A stretch of 64,000 nt of DNA, taken from assembly GCF_045679555.1 (NCBI RefSeq), contig NC_092092.1, forward strand, positions 16,716,591 to 16,780,590, read 5' to 3'. The notes beneath the pieces are model-generated. The model was not told the DNA's origin. It searched no databases and worked only from the letters and a program-made list of their open reading frames with translations. Source of the DNA: Salvelinus alpinus. Taxonomy: Eukaryota; Chordata; Actinopteri; Salmoniformes; Salmonidae. Each line of letters begins with the position of its first letter. Positions within the stretch are counted from its first letter, which is position 1. Position numbers and translations under genes: made by a program. Of the stretch, positions 37,575 through 57,569 are shown piece after piece.

Positions 37575-37977
37575 CTAGAAAAACAGATCAATCAATTATT
37601 CAATCAGAATATCCCCATGTTCCTAGAATAGAATCAAATAATACAAGCAGAGATGAGAACAGACCACAAAAATAGAACAACAGATGACAGATGTATAACT
37701 CTGCTATAGCTACTTAAGAAAGAAACGGGTTTGACAAATAGGTCAACAGACCAATCACAGCAGCATTGAGAGCAGAACAGATTGAAATCGGAATCCGTTA
37801 CAAACGTGGATTAAAACGAGAAAATTTGAACAATTGTTGCCTCTTCAGGGTTGTGTTCATAATGGCTCCCTAATCACTTTATAATGCACTACATTTGACC
37901 AAGGCCCATAAGGACCTGGAGACAGTAATATATAACTGGAGACAGTAATATGACCTGGGAACACACTAAGTCTAGGA

Positions 37978-39707
37978 GACCTGGGGGAGTAAAGCTGAGG
38001 ATAGGAGGAGACCTGGGGGAGTATAGCTGAGGATAGGAGGAGACCTGGGGGAGTATAGCTGAGGATAGGAGGAGACCTGGGGGAGTATAGCTGAGGATAG
38101 GAGGAGACCTGGGGGAGTAAAGCTGAGGATAGGAGGAGACCTGGGGGAGTAAAGCTGAGGATAGGAGGAGACCTGGGGGAGTATAGCTGAGGATAGGAGG
38201 AGACCTGGGGGAGTATAGCTGAGGATAGGAGGAGACCTGGGGGAGTAAAGCTGAGGATAGGAGGAGACCTGGGGGAGTAAAGCTGAGGATAGGAGGAGAC
38301 CTGGGGGAGTAAAGCTGAGGATAGGAGGAGACCTGGGGGAGTAAAGCTGAGGATAGGAGGAGACCTGGGGGAGTAAAGCTGAGGATAGGAGGAGACCTGG
38401 GGGAGTAAAGCTGAGGATAGGAGGAGACCTGGGGGAGTAAAGCTGAAGATAGGAGGAGACCTGGGGGAGTAAAGCTGAGGATAGGAGGAGACCTGGGGGA
38501 GTAAAGCTGAGGATAGGAGGAGACCTGGGGGAGTAAAGCTGAGGATAGGAGGAGACCTGGGGGGGTAAAGCTGAGAATAGGAGGAGACCTGGGGGAGTAA
38601 AGCTGAGGATAGGAGGAGACCTGGGGGAGTAAAGCTGAGGATAGGAGGAGACCTGGGTGAGTAAAGCTGAGGATAGGAGGAGACCTGGGGGAGTAAAGCT
38701 GAAGATAGGAGGAGACCTGGGGGAGTAAAGCTGAGGATAGGAGGAGACCTGGGGGAGTAAAGCTGAGGATAGGAGGAGACCTGGGGGAGTAAAGCTGAGG
38801 ATAGGAGGAGACCTGGGGGAGTAAAGCTGAGGATAGGAGGAGACCTGGGGGAGTAAAGCTGAGGATAGGAGGAGACCTGGGGGAGTAAAGCTGAAGATAG
38901 GAGGAGACCTGGGGGAGTAAAGCTGAGGATAGGAGGAGACCTGGGGGAGTAAAGCTGAGGATAGGAGGAGACCTGGGGGAGTAAAGCTGAGGATAGGAGG
39001 AGACCTGGGGGAGTAAAGCTGAGGATAGGAGGAGACCTGGGGGAGTAAAGCTGAGGATAGGAGGAGACCTGGGGGAGTAAAGCTGAGGATAGGAGGAGAC
39101 CTGGGGGAGTAAAGCTGAGGATAGGAGGAGACCTGGGGGAGTAAAGCTGAGGATAGGAGGAGACCTGGGGGAGTAAAGCTGAGGATAGGAGGAGACCTGG
39201 GGGAGTAAAGCTGAGGATAGGAGGAGACCTGGGGGAGTAAAGCTGAGGATAGGAGGAGACCTGGGGGAGTAAAGCTGAGGATAGGAGGAGACCTGGGGGA
39301 GTATAGCTGAGGATAGGAGGAGACCTGGGGGAGTAAAGCTGAGGATAGGAGGAGACCTGGGGGAGTAAAGCTGAGGATAGGAGGAGACCTGGGGGAGTAT
39401 AGCTGAGGATAGGAGGAGACCTGGGGGAGTAAAGCTGAGGATAGGAGGAGACCTGGGGGAGTAAAGCTGAGGATAGGAGGAGACCTGGGGGAGTATAGCT
39501 GAGGATAGGAGGAGACCTGGGGGAGTAAAGCTGAGGATAGGAGGAGACCTGGGGGAGTAAAGCTGAGGATAGGAGGAGACCTGAGGGAGTATACCTGAGG
39601 ATAGGAGGAGACCTGGGGGAGTATAGCTGAGGATAGGAGGAGACCTGGGGGAGTAAAGCTGAGGATAGGAGGAGACCTGGGGGAGTAAAGCTGAGGATAG
39701 GAGGGGA
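37978..39707. repeat. 32-bp minisatellite in egln1 intron 2 (about 54 copies)
   Basis: Unit ctgggggagtaaagctgagg plus ataggaggagac. Copy variants are agtaaagc/agtatagc and gaggat/gaagat. On the gene's strand each unit reads tcctatcctcag and tactcccccag, pyrimidine-rich CAG ends that look like splice acceptors. A minus-strand frame of 632 codons spans it only because 96 bp (three units) contains no stop; it is not a protein. Confidence 0.96.
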
Positions 39708-40176
39708 CAATAAAGTCAAGGTATTGGAGTGGCCATCACAAAGCCCTGACCTCAATCCTATCGAAAATTTGTGGGCAGAACTGAAACAGCGTGTGAGAGC
39801 AAGGAGGCCTACAAACCTGAGTTACACCAGCTCTGTCAGGAGAAATGGGCCAAAATTCACCCAACGTATTGTGGGAAGCTTGTTGAAGGCTACTGAAACG
39901 TTTGACCCAAGTTAAACCATTTAAAGGCAATGCTACCAAATACTAATTGAGTGTATGTAAACTTCTGACCCACTGGGAATGTGATGAAAGAAATAAAAGC
40001 TGAAATAAATAATTCTCTCTACTATTATTCTGACATTTCACAGTCTTAAAATAAAGTGGTTATCCTAACTGACCTAAGACAGGGAATTTTTACTAGGATT
40101 AAATGTCAGGAATTGTTAAAAACTCAGTTTAAATGTATTTGTCTAAGGTGTACATGTAAACTTCCGACTTCAACTG
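39708..40176 (+). mobile_element. Sleeping Beauty-type Tc1 3' fragment
   Basis: Starts abruptly at the end of the 32-bp array inside the catalytic domain ([20 protein letters not shown], with the third catalytic Glu, 39725-39780). It runs through [10 protein letters not shown] to a frameshifted C-terminus, then the inner direct repeat tgtaaacttctgacccactg and the outer terminus cttccgacttcaactg, ending at 40176 with TA. The 5' two-thirds is missing. Confidence 0.92.
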
Positions 40177-40279
40177 TACGTTATATAGGTATGCACGGTA
40201 GCTTTGACATCGGTTTTTAACATCGACGTTAAATTAGACATCGGGCCAATACCAATGTTGGCATTTTTAGCTAATATCA

Positions 40280-43200
40280 GTCTCTGGGTTACAGTAATAG
40301 TAGATAACTAGACAGTAATATACCTTGGTGTCCCAGTCTCTGGGTTACAGTAATAGTAGATAACTAGACAGTAATATACCTTGGTGTCCCAGTCTCTGGG
40401 TTACAGTAATATACCTTGGTGTCCCAGTCTCTGGGTTACAGTAATAGTAGATAACTGGAGACAGTAATATACCTTGGTGTCCCAGTCTCTGGGTTACAGT
40501 AATAGTATATAACTAGACAGTAATATACCTTGGTGTCCCAGTCTCTGGGTTACAGTAATAGTAGATAACTGGAGACAGTAATATACCTTGGTGTCCCAGT
40601 CTCTGGGCTACAGTAATAGTAGATAACTAGACAGTAATATACCTTGGTGTCCCAGTCTCTGGGTTACAGTAATAGTAGATAACTAGACAGTAATATACCT
40701 TGGTGTCCCAGTCTCTGGGTTACAGTAATAGTAGATAACTAGACAGTAATATACCTTGGTGTCCCAGTCTCTGGGTTACAGTAATATACCTTGGTGTCCC
40801 AGTCTCTGGGTTACAGTAATAGTAGATAACTGGAGACAGTAATATACCTTGGTGTCCCAGTCTCTGGGTTACAGTAATAGTATATAACTAGACAGTAATA
40901 TACCTTGGTGTCCCAGTCTCTGGGTTACAGTAATAGTAGATAACTAGACAGTAATATACATTGGTGTCCCAGTCTCTGGGTTACAGTAATAGTAGATAAC
41001 TAGACAGTAATATACCTTGGTGTCCCAGTCTCTGGGCTACAGTAATATACCTTGGTGTCCCAGTCTCTGGGTTACAGTAATAGTAGATAACTAGACAGTA
41101 ATATACCTTGGTGTCCCAGTCTCTGGGTTACAGTAATAGTAGATAACTGGAGACAGTAATATACCTTGGTGTCCCAGTCTCTGGGTTACAGTAATAGTAG
41201 ATAACTAGACAGTAATATACCTTGGTGTCCCAGTCTCTGGGCTACAGTAATATACCTTGGTGTCCCAGTCTCTGGGTTACAGTAATAGTAGATAACTGGA
41301 GACAGTAATATACCTTGGTGTCCCAGTCTCTGGGTTACAGTAATAGTATATAACTAGACAGTAATATACCTTGGTGTCCCAGTCTCTGGGTTACAGTAAT
41401 AGTAGATAACTGGAGACAGTAATATACCTTGGTGTCCCAGTCTCTGGGCTACAGTAATAGTAGATAACTAGACAGTAATATACCTTGGTGTCCCAGTCTC
41501 TGGGTTACAGTAATAGTAGATAACTAGACAGTAATATACCTTGGTGTCCCAGTCTCTGGGTTACAGTAATAGTAGATAACTAGACAGTAATATACCTTGG
41601 TGTCCCAGTCTCTGGGTTACAGTAATATACCTTGGTGTCCCAGTCTCTGGGTTACAGTAATAGTAGATAACTGGAGACAGTAATATACCTTGGTGTCCCA
41701 GTCTCTGGGTTACAGTAATAGTATATAACTAGACAGTAATATACCTTGGTGTCCCAGTCTCTGGGTTACAGTAATAGTAGATAACTGGAGACAGTAATAT
41801 ACCTTGGTGTCCCAGTCTCTGGGCTACAGTAATAGTAGATAACTAGACAGTAATATACCTTGGTGTCCCAGTCTCTGGGTTACAGTAATAGTAGATAACT
41901 AGACAGTAATATACCTTGGTGTCCCAGTCTCTGGGTTACAGTAATAGTAGATAACTAGACAGTAATATACCTTGGTGTCCCAGTCTCTGGGCTACAGTAA
42001 TATACCTTGGTGTCCCAGTCTCTGGGTTACAGTAATAGTAGATAACTAGACAGTAATATACCTTGGTGTCCCAGTCTCTGGGCTACAGTAATAGTAGATA
42101 ACTAGACAGTAATATACCTTGGTGTCCCAGTCTCTGGGTTACAGTAATAGTAGATAACTAGACAGTAATATACCTTGGTGTCCCAGTCTCTGGGTTACAG
42201 TAATAGTAGATAACTAGACAGTAATATACCTTGGTGTCCCAGTCTCTGGGCTACAGTAATATACCTTGGTGTCCCAGTCTCTGGGTTACAGTAATAGTAG
42301 ATAACTAGACAGTAATATACCTTGGTGTCCCAGTCTCTGGGTTACAGTAATAGTAGATAACTGGAGACAGTAATATACCTTGGTGTCCCAGTCTCTGGGT
42401 TACAGTAATAGTAGATAACTAGACAGTAATATACCTTGGTGTCCCAGTCTCTGGGCTACAGTAATATACCTTGGTGTCCCAGTCTCTGGGCTACAGTAAT
42501 AGTAGATAACTGGAGACAGTAATATACCTTGGTGTCCCAGTCTCTGGGTTACAGTAATAGTAGATAACTGGATACAGTAATATACCTTGGTGTCCCAGTC
42601 TCTGGGTTACAGTAATAGTAGATAACTGGAGACAGTAATATACCTTGGTGTCCCAGTCTCTGGGCTACAGTAATAGTAGATAACTAGACAGTAATATACC
42701 TTGGTGTCCCAGTCTCTGGGTTACAGTAATAGTAGATAACTAGACAGTAATATACCTTGGTGTCCCAGTCTCTGGGTTACAGTAATAGTAGATAACTAGA
42801 CAGTAATATACCTTGGTGTCCCAGTCTCTGGGTTACAGTAATATACCTTGGTGTCCCAGTCTCTGGGTTACAGTAATAGTAGATAACTGGAGACAGTAAT
42901 ATACCTTGGTGTCCCAGTCTCTGGGTTACAGTAATAGTATATAACTAGACAGTAATATACCTTGGTGTCCCAGTCTCTGGGTTACAGTAATAGTAGATAA
43001 CTGGAGACAGTAATATACCTTGGTGTCCCAGTCTCTGGGCTACAGTAATAGTAGATAACTAGACAGTAATATACCTTGGTGTCCCAGTCTCTGGGTTACA
43101 GTAATAGTAGATAACTAGACAGTAATATACCTTGGTGTCCCAGTCTCTGGGTTACAGTAATAGTAGATAACTAGACAGTAATATACCTTGGTGTCCCAGT

Positions 43201-45196
43201 CTCTGGGCTACAGTAATATACCTTGGTGTCCCAGTCTCTGGGTTACAGTAATAGTAGATAACTAGACAGTAATATACCTTGGTGTCCCATTCTCGGGGTT
43301 ACAGTAATAGTAGATAACTGGAGACAGTAATATACCTTGGTGTCCCAGTCTCTGGGTTACAGTAATAGTATATAACTAGACAGTAATATACCTTGGTGTC
43401 CCAGTCTCTGGGTTACAGTAATAGTAGATAACTGGAGACAGTAATATACCTTGGTGTCCCAGTCTCTGGGCTACAGTAATAGTAGATAACTAGACAGTAA
43501 TATACCTTGGTGTCCCAGTCTCTGGGTTACAGTAATAGTAGATAACTAGACAGTAATATACCTTGGTGTCCCAGTCTCTGGGTTACAGTAATAGTAGATA
43601 ACTAGACAGTAATATACCTTGGTGTCCCAGTCTCTGGGTTACAGTAATATACCTTGGTGTCCCAGTCTCTGGGTTACAGTAATAGTAGATAACTGGAGAC
43701 AGTAATATACCTTGGTGTCCCAGTCTCTGGGTTACAGTAATAGTATATAACTAGACAGTAATATACCTTGGTGTCCCAGTCTCTGGGTTACAGTAATAGT
43801 AGATAACTGGAGACAGTAATATACCTTGGTGTCCCAGTCTCTGGGCTACAGTAATAGTAGATAACTAGACAGTAATATACCTTGGTGTCCCAGTCTCTGG
43901 GTTACAGTAATAGTAGATAACTAGACAGTAATATACCTTGGTGTCCCAGTCTCTGGGTTACAGTAATAGTAGATAACTAGACAGTAATATACCTTGGTGT
44001 CCCAGTCTCTGGGCTACAGTAATATACCTTGGTGTCCCAGTCTCTGGGTTACAGTAATAGTAGATAACTAGACAGTAATATACCTTGGTGTCCCAGTCTC
44101 TGGGTTACAGTAATAGTAGATAACTGGAGACAGTAATATACCTTGGTGTCCCAGTCTCTGGGTTACAGTAATAGTAGATAACTAGACAGTAATATACCTT
44201 GGTGTCCCAGTCTCTGGGCTACAGTAATATACCTTGGTGTCCCAGTCTCTGGGCTACAGTAATAGTAGATAACTGGAGACAGTAATATACCTTGGTGTCC
44301 CAGTCTCTGGGTTACAGTAATAGTAGATAACTGGATACAGTAATATACCTTGGTGTCCCAGTCTCTGGGTTACAGTAATAGTAGATAACTAGACAGTAAT
44401 ATACCTTGGTGTCCCAGTCTCTGGGTTACAGTAATAGTAGATAAATGGAGACAGTAATATACCTTGGTGTCCCAGTCTCTGGGCTACAGTAATAGTTGAT
44501 AACTGGAGACAGTAATATACCTTGGTGTCCCAGTCTCTGGGTTACAGTAATATACCTTGGTGTCCCAGTCTCTGGGTTACAGTAATAGTAGATAACTGGA
44601 GACAGTAATATACCTTGGTGTCCCAGTCTCTGGGTTACAGTAATAGTAGATAACGGGAGACAGTAATATACCTTGGTGTCCCAGTCTCTGGGTTACAGTA
44701 ATAGTAGATAACTGGAGACAGTAATATACCTTGGTGTCCCAGTCTCTGGGCTACAGTAATAGTTGATAACTGGAGACAGTAATATACCTTGGTGTCCCAG
44801 TCTCTGGGTTACAGTAATATACCTTGGTGTCCCAGTCTCTGGGTTACAGTAATAGTAGATAACTGGAGACAGTAATATACCTTGGTGTCCCAGTCTCTGG
44901 GTTACAGTAATAGTAGATAAATGGAGACAGTAATATACCTTGGTGTCCCAGTCTCTGGGCTACAGTAATAGTTGATAACTGGAGACAGTAATATACCTTG
45001 GTGTCCCAGTCTCTGGGTTACAGTAATATACCTTGGTGTCCCAGTCTCTGGGTTACAGTAATAGTAGATAACTGGAGACAGTAATATACCTTGGTGTCCC
45101 AGTCTCTGGGTTACAGTAATAGTAGATAACGGGAGACAGTAATATACCTTGGTGTCCCAGTCTCTGGGTTACAGTAATAGTAGATAACTAGACAGT
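40280..45196. repeat. Intron 2 minisatellite, left block (egln1 splice-donor repeat)
   Basis: Units of 56-58 bp, ataccttggtgtcccagtct then ctgggttacagtaatagtag then ataactagacagtaat (or ataactggagacagtaat), mixed with 35-bp short units that omit the middle. On the gene's strand each unit has GACTGGGACACCAAG followed by GTATAT, identical to the end of exon 2 and its donor. Higher-order structure is present: rare variants such as ctggatacag recur 1.76 kb apart. Confidence 0.96.
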
Positions 45197-45901
45197 TGTT
45201 ACGGATACAAGTGTTCTGTGTGTATCCTGTGTGTATTTCTTTTCTCTCCTTCTCCCCTACTCACAGGTGACCATCATCATTCCCCAATCAGTCATCAATC
45301 AGTCGCTAATCAGAAGACACCTGCTCCTTTTCCCTTACCCAATCACAGTCCCTTTCCCTTGGTTTAAAACCCCTGTCAGTTGTTTTCTCCCCAGCTCAAT
45401 CTCTTTTGTAAATGCCTCCTGTCTGTAGATCGCTTGTGTGTTTTGCAGTTACATGTCACTTGGTCCCCATCTGTCAGTATTGTTTTTGGTTATGGTGTTT
45501 GAGTGTTTGTTTGATGGTGGGAAAAGGGGGTAACCAGACAAGTTGCCCTTGGGCTACACTACCCGTAGTTAAACTTTGTTATATAAACACTAGTTAGAAC
45601 TGGGCGGACCACCCCCTGTATTTTTGGTTAGTTAGTTAGCTGTTTGTGAAGTAGGCTAGTCTAGCTTAGGGGTGTTTTGAATTATTATTCTTTCATTCCT
45701 TGGGTCCCGCTCAGCCCCTTTTCCTGCTCCCCCCATTTACCGTGTGTTTATAAATAAACATTTAGTGTTTGACGGTAATTAAGTTGTCTGTGGTTATTTT
45801 TGTTCTCACTATTACATTGTCACTATAATAATTTGCATGAGTTGTGTTACGGGTCCCATTACCATCACCCCTAGATTGTCGGGCCAAAGGGATTCGTAAC
45901 A
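45197..45901 (+). mobile_element. Solo LTR (705 bp) inside the minisatellite
   Basis: Begins TGTTACGGATAC and ends GATTCGTAACA, with TGTTACG/CGTAACA as terminal inverted repeats, and is flanked by a 5-bp duplication acagt (45192-45196 and 45902-45906). It carries tataaataaacattt, a possible poly(A) signal, in its last third, which sets the plus orientation. No internal coding region. The family is likely an LTR retrotransposon of Gypsy or ERV type; not named. Confidence 0.85.
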
Positions 45902-51352
<5,451 letters not shown>

Positions 51353-51408
51353 CTAGACAACAGAACAGAAATGGAATGATGGTTAGAAGGAGAAGATTAG
51401 TCCTGACT

Positions 51409-52138
51409 CGTCTAGGACCAAGAGGCATGGAGAGGCAGCCTTTAGTTATTATGCCCCCAGCCTCTGGAATAGCCTGCCAGAGAACCTGAGGGGGACCAAG
51501 AGGCACGGAGAGACAGCCTTTAGTTATTATGCTCCCAGAGAACCTGAGGGGGGCCAAGAGGCACGGAGAGGCAGCCTTTAGTTATTATGCTCCCAGCCTC
51601 TGGAATAGCCTGCCAGAGAACCTGAGGAGGACCAAGAGGCATGGAGAGGCAGCCTTTAGTTATTATGCTCCCAGCCTCTGGAATAGCCTGCCAGAGAACC
51701 TGAGGGGACCAAGAGGCATGGAGAGGCAGCCTTTAGTTATTATGCTCCCAGCCTCTGGAATAGCCTGCCAGAGAACCTGAGGGGGGCCAAGAGGCATGGA
51801 GAGACAACCTTTAGTTATTATGCTCCCAGCCTCTGGAATAGCCTGCCAGAGAACCTGAGGGGACCAAGAGGCATGGAGAGGCAGCCTTTAGTTATTATGC
51901 TCCCAGCCTCTGGAATAGCCTGCCAGAGAACCTGAGGGGGGCCAAGAGGCATGGAGAGACAACCTTTAGTTATTATGCTCCCAGCCTCTGGAATAGCCTG
52001 CCAGAGAACCTGAGGGGGGCCAAGAGGCATGGAGAGACAACCTTTAGTTATTATGCTCCCAGCCTCTGGAATAGCCTGCCAGAGAACCTGAGGGGACCAA
52101 GAGGCATGGAGGCAGCCTTTAGTTATTATGCCCCCAGC
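51409..52138. repeat. About 78-bp minisatellite in egln1 intron 1 (about 9 copies)
   Basis: Unit accaagaggcatggagaggc then agcctttagttattatgctc then ccagcctctggaatagcctg then ccagagaacctgagggg. The plus-strand frame reads [18 protein letters not shown], which resembles the C-terminal LWNSLP motif of fish LINE ORF2 proteins, so the array probably grew from a LINE fragment. Confidence 0.92.
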
Positions 52139-53292
52139 CCAAGTTGTGTATCGTCTGCGTAGCAGTCAAAATCAATGCCGTGCTTTCTGATAACGCTGCC
52201 AAGGGGTAATCTAACTAACAACATTAACTAGACTAACTGTCATGATTAACCTCTCTGGGATATGTGGGACGGTAGCGTCCCACCTGGCCAACATCCAGTG
52301 AAAATGCAGAGCGCCAAATTCAAATAAATTACTATAAAAATTTAACTTTCATGAAATCACACATTCAATATACCAAATTAAAGCTACACTTGCTGTGAAT
52401 CCAGCCAACGTGTCAGATTTCAAAAATGCTTTACGGGGAAAGCAAACAATGCTATTATTTGAGGATAGCACCCCAGCTAACAATCACAGATCATCATATT
52501 TCAACCCTCCCGGCGCGACACAAAACGCAGAAATAAAGATATAATTCATGCCTTACCTTTGACGAGCTTCTTCTGTTGGCCCTCCAATATGTCCCATAAA
52601 CATCACAAATGGTCCTTTTGTTCGATTAATTCCGTCGATATATATCCAAAATGTCAATTTCTTTGGCGCGTTTGATCCAGAAAAACACCAGTTCCAACTT
52701 GCACAACGTGACTACAAAATATCTCAAAAGTTACCTGTAAGCTTTGTCCAAACATCTCATACTACTTTTGTAATACAACTTTAGGTCTTTTTTTACGTAA
52801 ATCATCGATAAAATTGAAGACGGGATGATCTGTGTTCAATACCGGAGGAAAACAATGTGTAGCATGCTTCCTGGGCACGCGCCTCTAACAAACAGTACAC
52901 TTCACTGGAGCCTCATTCTGAACATGGCTACTTCTTCATTTCTCAAAGGAAAAACCTCAACCAATTTCTAAAGACTGTTGACATCCAGTGGAAGCGATAG
53001 GAACTGCAGGAAGGTCCCTTAGAAATCTGGATTCCCAATGAAAGCCCATTGAAAAGAGAGTGACCTCCCCAAAAAAATATTCTAAATGTTTGTCCAGGGT
53101 TTTGCCTGCCAAATAAGTTCTGTTGTAGTCACAGACATGATTCAAACAGTTTTAGAAACTTCAGAGTGTTGTCTATCCAATAGTAATAATAATATGCATA
53201 TATTAGCATCTGGGACAGAGTAGGAGGCAGTTTACTCTGGGCACGCTTTTCATCCAAACGTGAAAATGCTGCCCCCTATCCTAGAGAAGTTA
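52139..53292. repeat. Dispersed repeat of unknown type in intron 1
   Basis: From cctctctgggatatgtggga (about 52250) to gctgccccctatcctagaga (about 53285) the sequence has no coding capacity. It separates the minisatellite from a LINE piece whose left part is missing, so it looks like an insertion. I believe it is a common salmonid interspersed repeat but cannot name it. The first 110 bp (aagttgtgtatcgtctgcgt on) may be separate. Confidence 0.45.
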
Positions 53293-53700
53293 AAGTAACT
53301 AACTTTGGTATTCCGGATAGCCTGAGGACTTATTTCCTATTTGCCTGAACGAGAGCCAGTCAGCCTGAGTATACGTGTGCCGAGCCTTTCGCCAAATGCA
53401 ATTCTTGAGGTGGAGTAACTCTGCCAGATCACGGTCGAACCAGGGGCTGAACCTGTTTTTAATTCTCATTTTCTTTATGGTGGCGTGTTTGCAAACAATA
53501 CCACTGAAAATATCAAAAAAGAAGGTGCAAGCATCTTTGACAGAGGGGATCAAGCTGATTCTATACCATTTTACAGAGTCCAGTTCATGAAGGAAGGCTT
53601 GCTCATGACATTTATGACAAATCAGGACAGGTCGTTTCACTGAGCAGCCATTACGAACACAGGCTGTAAAACATTAGAGAAAACACCAGACGGATGCCCA
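53293..53700 (-). mobile_element. LINE fragment (region before the RT domain)
   Basis: Minus-strand open piece with NRFSPWFDRDLAELLHLKNC and WRKARHTYTQADWLSFRQIG, a motif set typical of the segment between endonuclease and RT in fish LINEs. About 113 codons remain open; the RT domain is absent. Confidence 0.7.
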
Positions 53701-54309
53701 TCAGGATTATTTGTGAGGATCGAGGCACAGCAGAGGACAGGGAGAGCTCTGCACTGCTAATTTATGACATCTGAATGTGCATCAGATGGCAACAAGATCA
53801 TATTGTACAGCAATTTCATCAGGTAACATGAACACAAAGCCGGCGAGAGATGGTTAGAATAGGATGGGAGGCCAAAAGTCTGTGTAACCAATAGAGAGTC
53901 AGTCCCCAGTGTGGGAACAAACATAGTTGGTCCCACGGTTCGCTAAAGAAAGTTTGTAGTCAACAAAGTATCATGAGACCCTCATGCCCATGAGGCAAAT
54001 AGCAAAATGCACAAAAAAAAAAAGTGTAATATATTACGACTCTATTACATCTACAGGCTGGCCACAGACACAGACAGGTAACATGGTGTCTCAGGCCTAT
54101 GGAAAGCCCCATCACATGTGAAGCATTCAACAGGAGAAATGTTCCTGACATTTATCCATAAATGTAATCCCACAGTCATGCTGTTGTAACCACACCTATA
54201 GTCCACACCAAATGTCACCCTATTTTCTAGTGGACTGCTTTTGACCAGGGTCCATAGGGCTTAATGTAGGGGACCGGGTGCCATTTGGGACACAGCCTTG
54301 TCTATAGGA
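53701..54309. other. egln1 intron 1, unassigned part
   Basis: No gene or strong repeat recognised. At about 54190-54300 there is a degenerate copy of the salmonid ctagtggactgcttttgacc / gtgccatttgggacacagcc dispersed repeat; a relic of the same is at 37859-37915. Confidence 0.45.
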
Positions 54310-54420
54310 TTTCACATGTAACCTTGATTTAACTGGGCAAGTCACTTAAGAACAAATTCTTAGTTACAGTGACAGCCTACCCTGGCCAAACCTGGATGAC
54401 GCTGGGCCAATATGGCCCAA
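54310..54420 (-). mobile_element. SINE tail fragment
   Basis: accttgatttaactgggcaa plus the downstream block ccaaacctggatgacgctgg match the 3' part of a tRNA-derived salmonid SINE in minus orientation. It lies in intron 1, 50 bp from the exon 1 donor. Confidence 0.75.
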
Positions 54421-54469
54421 GACAAGGATTATACCCAAGTTTATAAATGTATTTAACCTGGCTACTTAC

Positions 54470-55217
54470 TTTAGTCCTTCCATTTATTGTAAAGTTTCCC
54501 AGTTGACCATTACAATGTCTGGCCAGATCATCCATATGGCTCATGAGGAAGCGGATCTTCTCACACCCGGACTCTCGGCCCTCGATCCATGTGATCTTAT
54601 CTCCCCTAATGTCTTTAATGGAGTCACTTTTCTGACTGACCAACTGATCGTCGGTAAACTTCACGGTTTTATGCAGCACTTTGACGTCCTCCAGGATGGC
54701 CAGCCCCGTTTCCCCGCCGAGGAACCCTAACTACACATATCCCATGCTTAGTCATACACGGTACGATGTACTCCCTGGCGAGTTTCTGAGTCGTGGACCG
54801 GGCGGTGGTTTGTCCGTTGGGTTTGGTATGGTTATTCGACCAGCCTGGCTTATCGACCGAGGACACCGCGCTCTCTGCGTTTGTTATGAACCCTTTCATT
54901 ATAGTCTCTCTACTCCGAGATGCAGCGCAGGTCTTTTGTTGCGGTAGTGTCTGTCCTTTCTCCCAATCCCCAGACGGTGCTTGACGTTCAGCAGGCTTCT
55001 CTTTTGAAACCTGCGACTTCGCCTCAGATTCTTTACAAATGAGCTTGTGCATTTTCCAGTGCTGCGTCTGGTGCGCCTTGCTGCAGTAAAACGAGTTTCG
55101 ACACCGGCCGCACTTGAGGAGATTCTCCAGTTTCCCACAAAGTTCACAATACTGTCTTTCTCTTTCCCGCTCCAAGTCCTGAGTAGTCAGGGCTGCAGTC
55201 GTGTGTTTAGTCTCCAT
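54470..55217 (-). CDS. egln1: egln1 exon 1: MYND finger and start of hydroxylase domain (frameshifted)
   Basis: ATG at 55217 (context cacacATGG). Residues 22-61 form the MYND zinc finger: QYCELCGKLENLLKCGRC with Cys at 24, 27, 36 and 39, then YC45, H49, H57 and C61. A Ser/Lys/Gln-rich linker of about 85 residues follows, shorter than in mammals. The hydroxylase domain opens with EYIVPCMTKHGICVV. There the frame breaks (54734-54721): four bases lie where six are expected, a net loss of two. The other frame then continues as LAILEDVKVLHKTVKF, the beta2-beta3 loop DDQLVSQKSDSIKDIRGDK and ITWIEG, to NGRTK at 54470. The donor GTAAGT follows (54469-54464). Without the shift this would be a normal exon 1. 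With it, translation ends at a stop near 54669 after about 182 residues. Confidence 0.92.
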
Positions 55218-55633
55218 GTGTGCAGTTGGCTAATGTTAGCGTGTTACGGTCTTAAAATCCAATCCTTTACACGCATCCTTCTACTGATCCATTTGGATGT
55301 GATACACACACAGCTCCAACCCAGCCTACAACGCCACACAGTGAAACTGAAAACCAGCTCCCAACGACATAAGACTCGATCATTTCATCACAGCTATTCG
55401 GTTGTTTACTTCATATTACACTTTAATAGGAAAGTCGGTGCGTTCGAGCCCAGCATATCGATAAATCCAGTCTTCCGGGGGTTTTGTAGCAAGGCACTAA
55501 CCATCTGTTTCGCTCAGTACCCTTCCCTGTGTGCGCCGTCCGTGTTCTCCGCCCTCCCTCTCTCTGGGGCTTATTCATTACGCCATTCCGTAGCAAAATG
55601 TTTCTTAAACGGAAGACAGCGGGGAGGGACCTA
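55218..55633 (-). promoter_or_regulatory. egln1 5' flank / 5' UTR region
   Basis: About 416 bp between the egln1 ATG and a Tc1 insertion. Moderately GC-rich with scattered CpGs. On the gene's strand GCGTG occurs at about 55274-55270, an RCGTG hypoxia-response-element core; EGLN genes are known HIF targets, but one 5-mer is weak evidence. A transcription start cannot be placed by eye. Confidence 0.4.
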
Positions 55634-57264
<1,631 letters not shown>

Positions 57265-57569
57265 TATCTGAATGTGTCCAGTAGAAACTCCCGTTTTAGT
57301 TACAAAACGTTGGGCTATGCAAATATAATGGATATACTGACAAGATACCTGTCCCTCCGCGCTAACAGTCGTTGTCCACAAAGCGACACGGCAGTCTGTC
57401 TAGCCCCCGTCTATCCTTTCTTTGAATTGGTGGATACATCTCATTATTGTAAATCTATTTTTGGATATTTGATTCGGGTTGTTGACGTTAACCGCCTGTA
57501 TTCAATGTAGAGAGATATTATGCTACTAGTCTCATATCATGAATATGCATAGCCATCTCGAGACAACAT
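57265..57569. other. Displaced egln1 upstream sequence
   Basis: About 300 bp, some CpG (acaagatacctgtccctccg, gctaacagtcgttgtccaca). Before the Tc1 insertion it was contiguous with the egln1 5' flank. No motif could be assigned confidently. Confidence 0.35.

Noticed and set aside
37857-39755. A 632-codon minus-strand open frame ([13 protein letters not shown]-type repeats)
   Set aside because: It is exactly coextensive with the 32-bp minisatellite. Period 96 bp contains no stop in that frame, and there is no start context, domain or splice support. It lies in egln1 intron 2.
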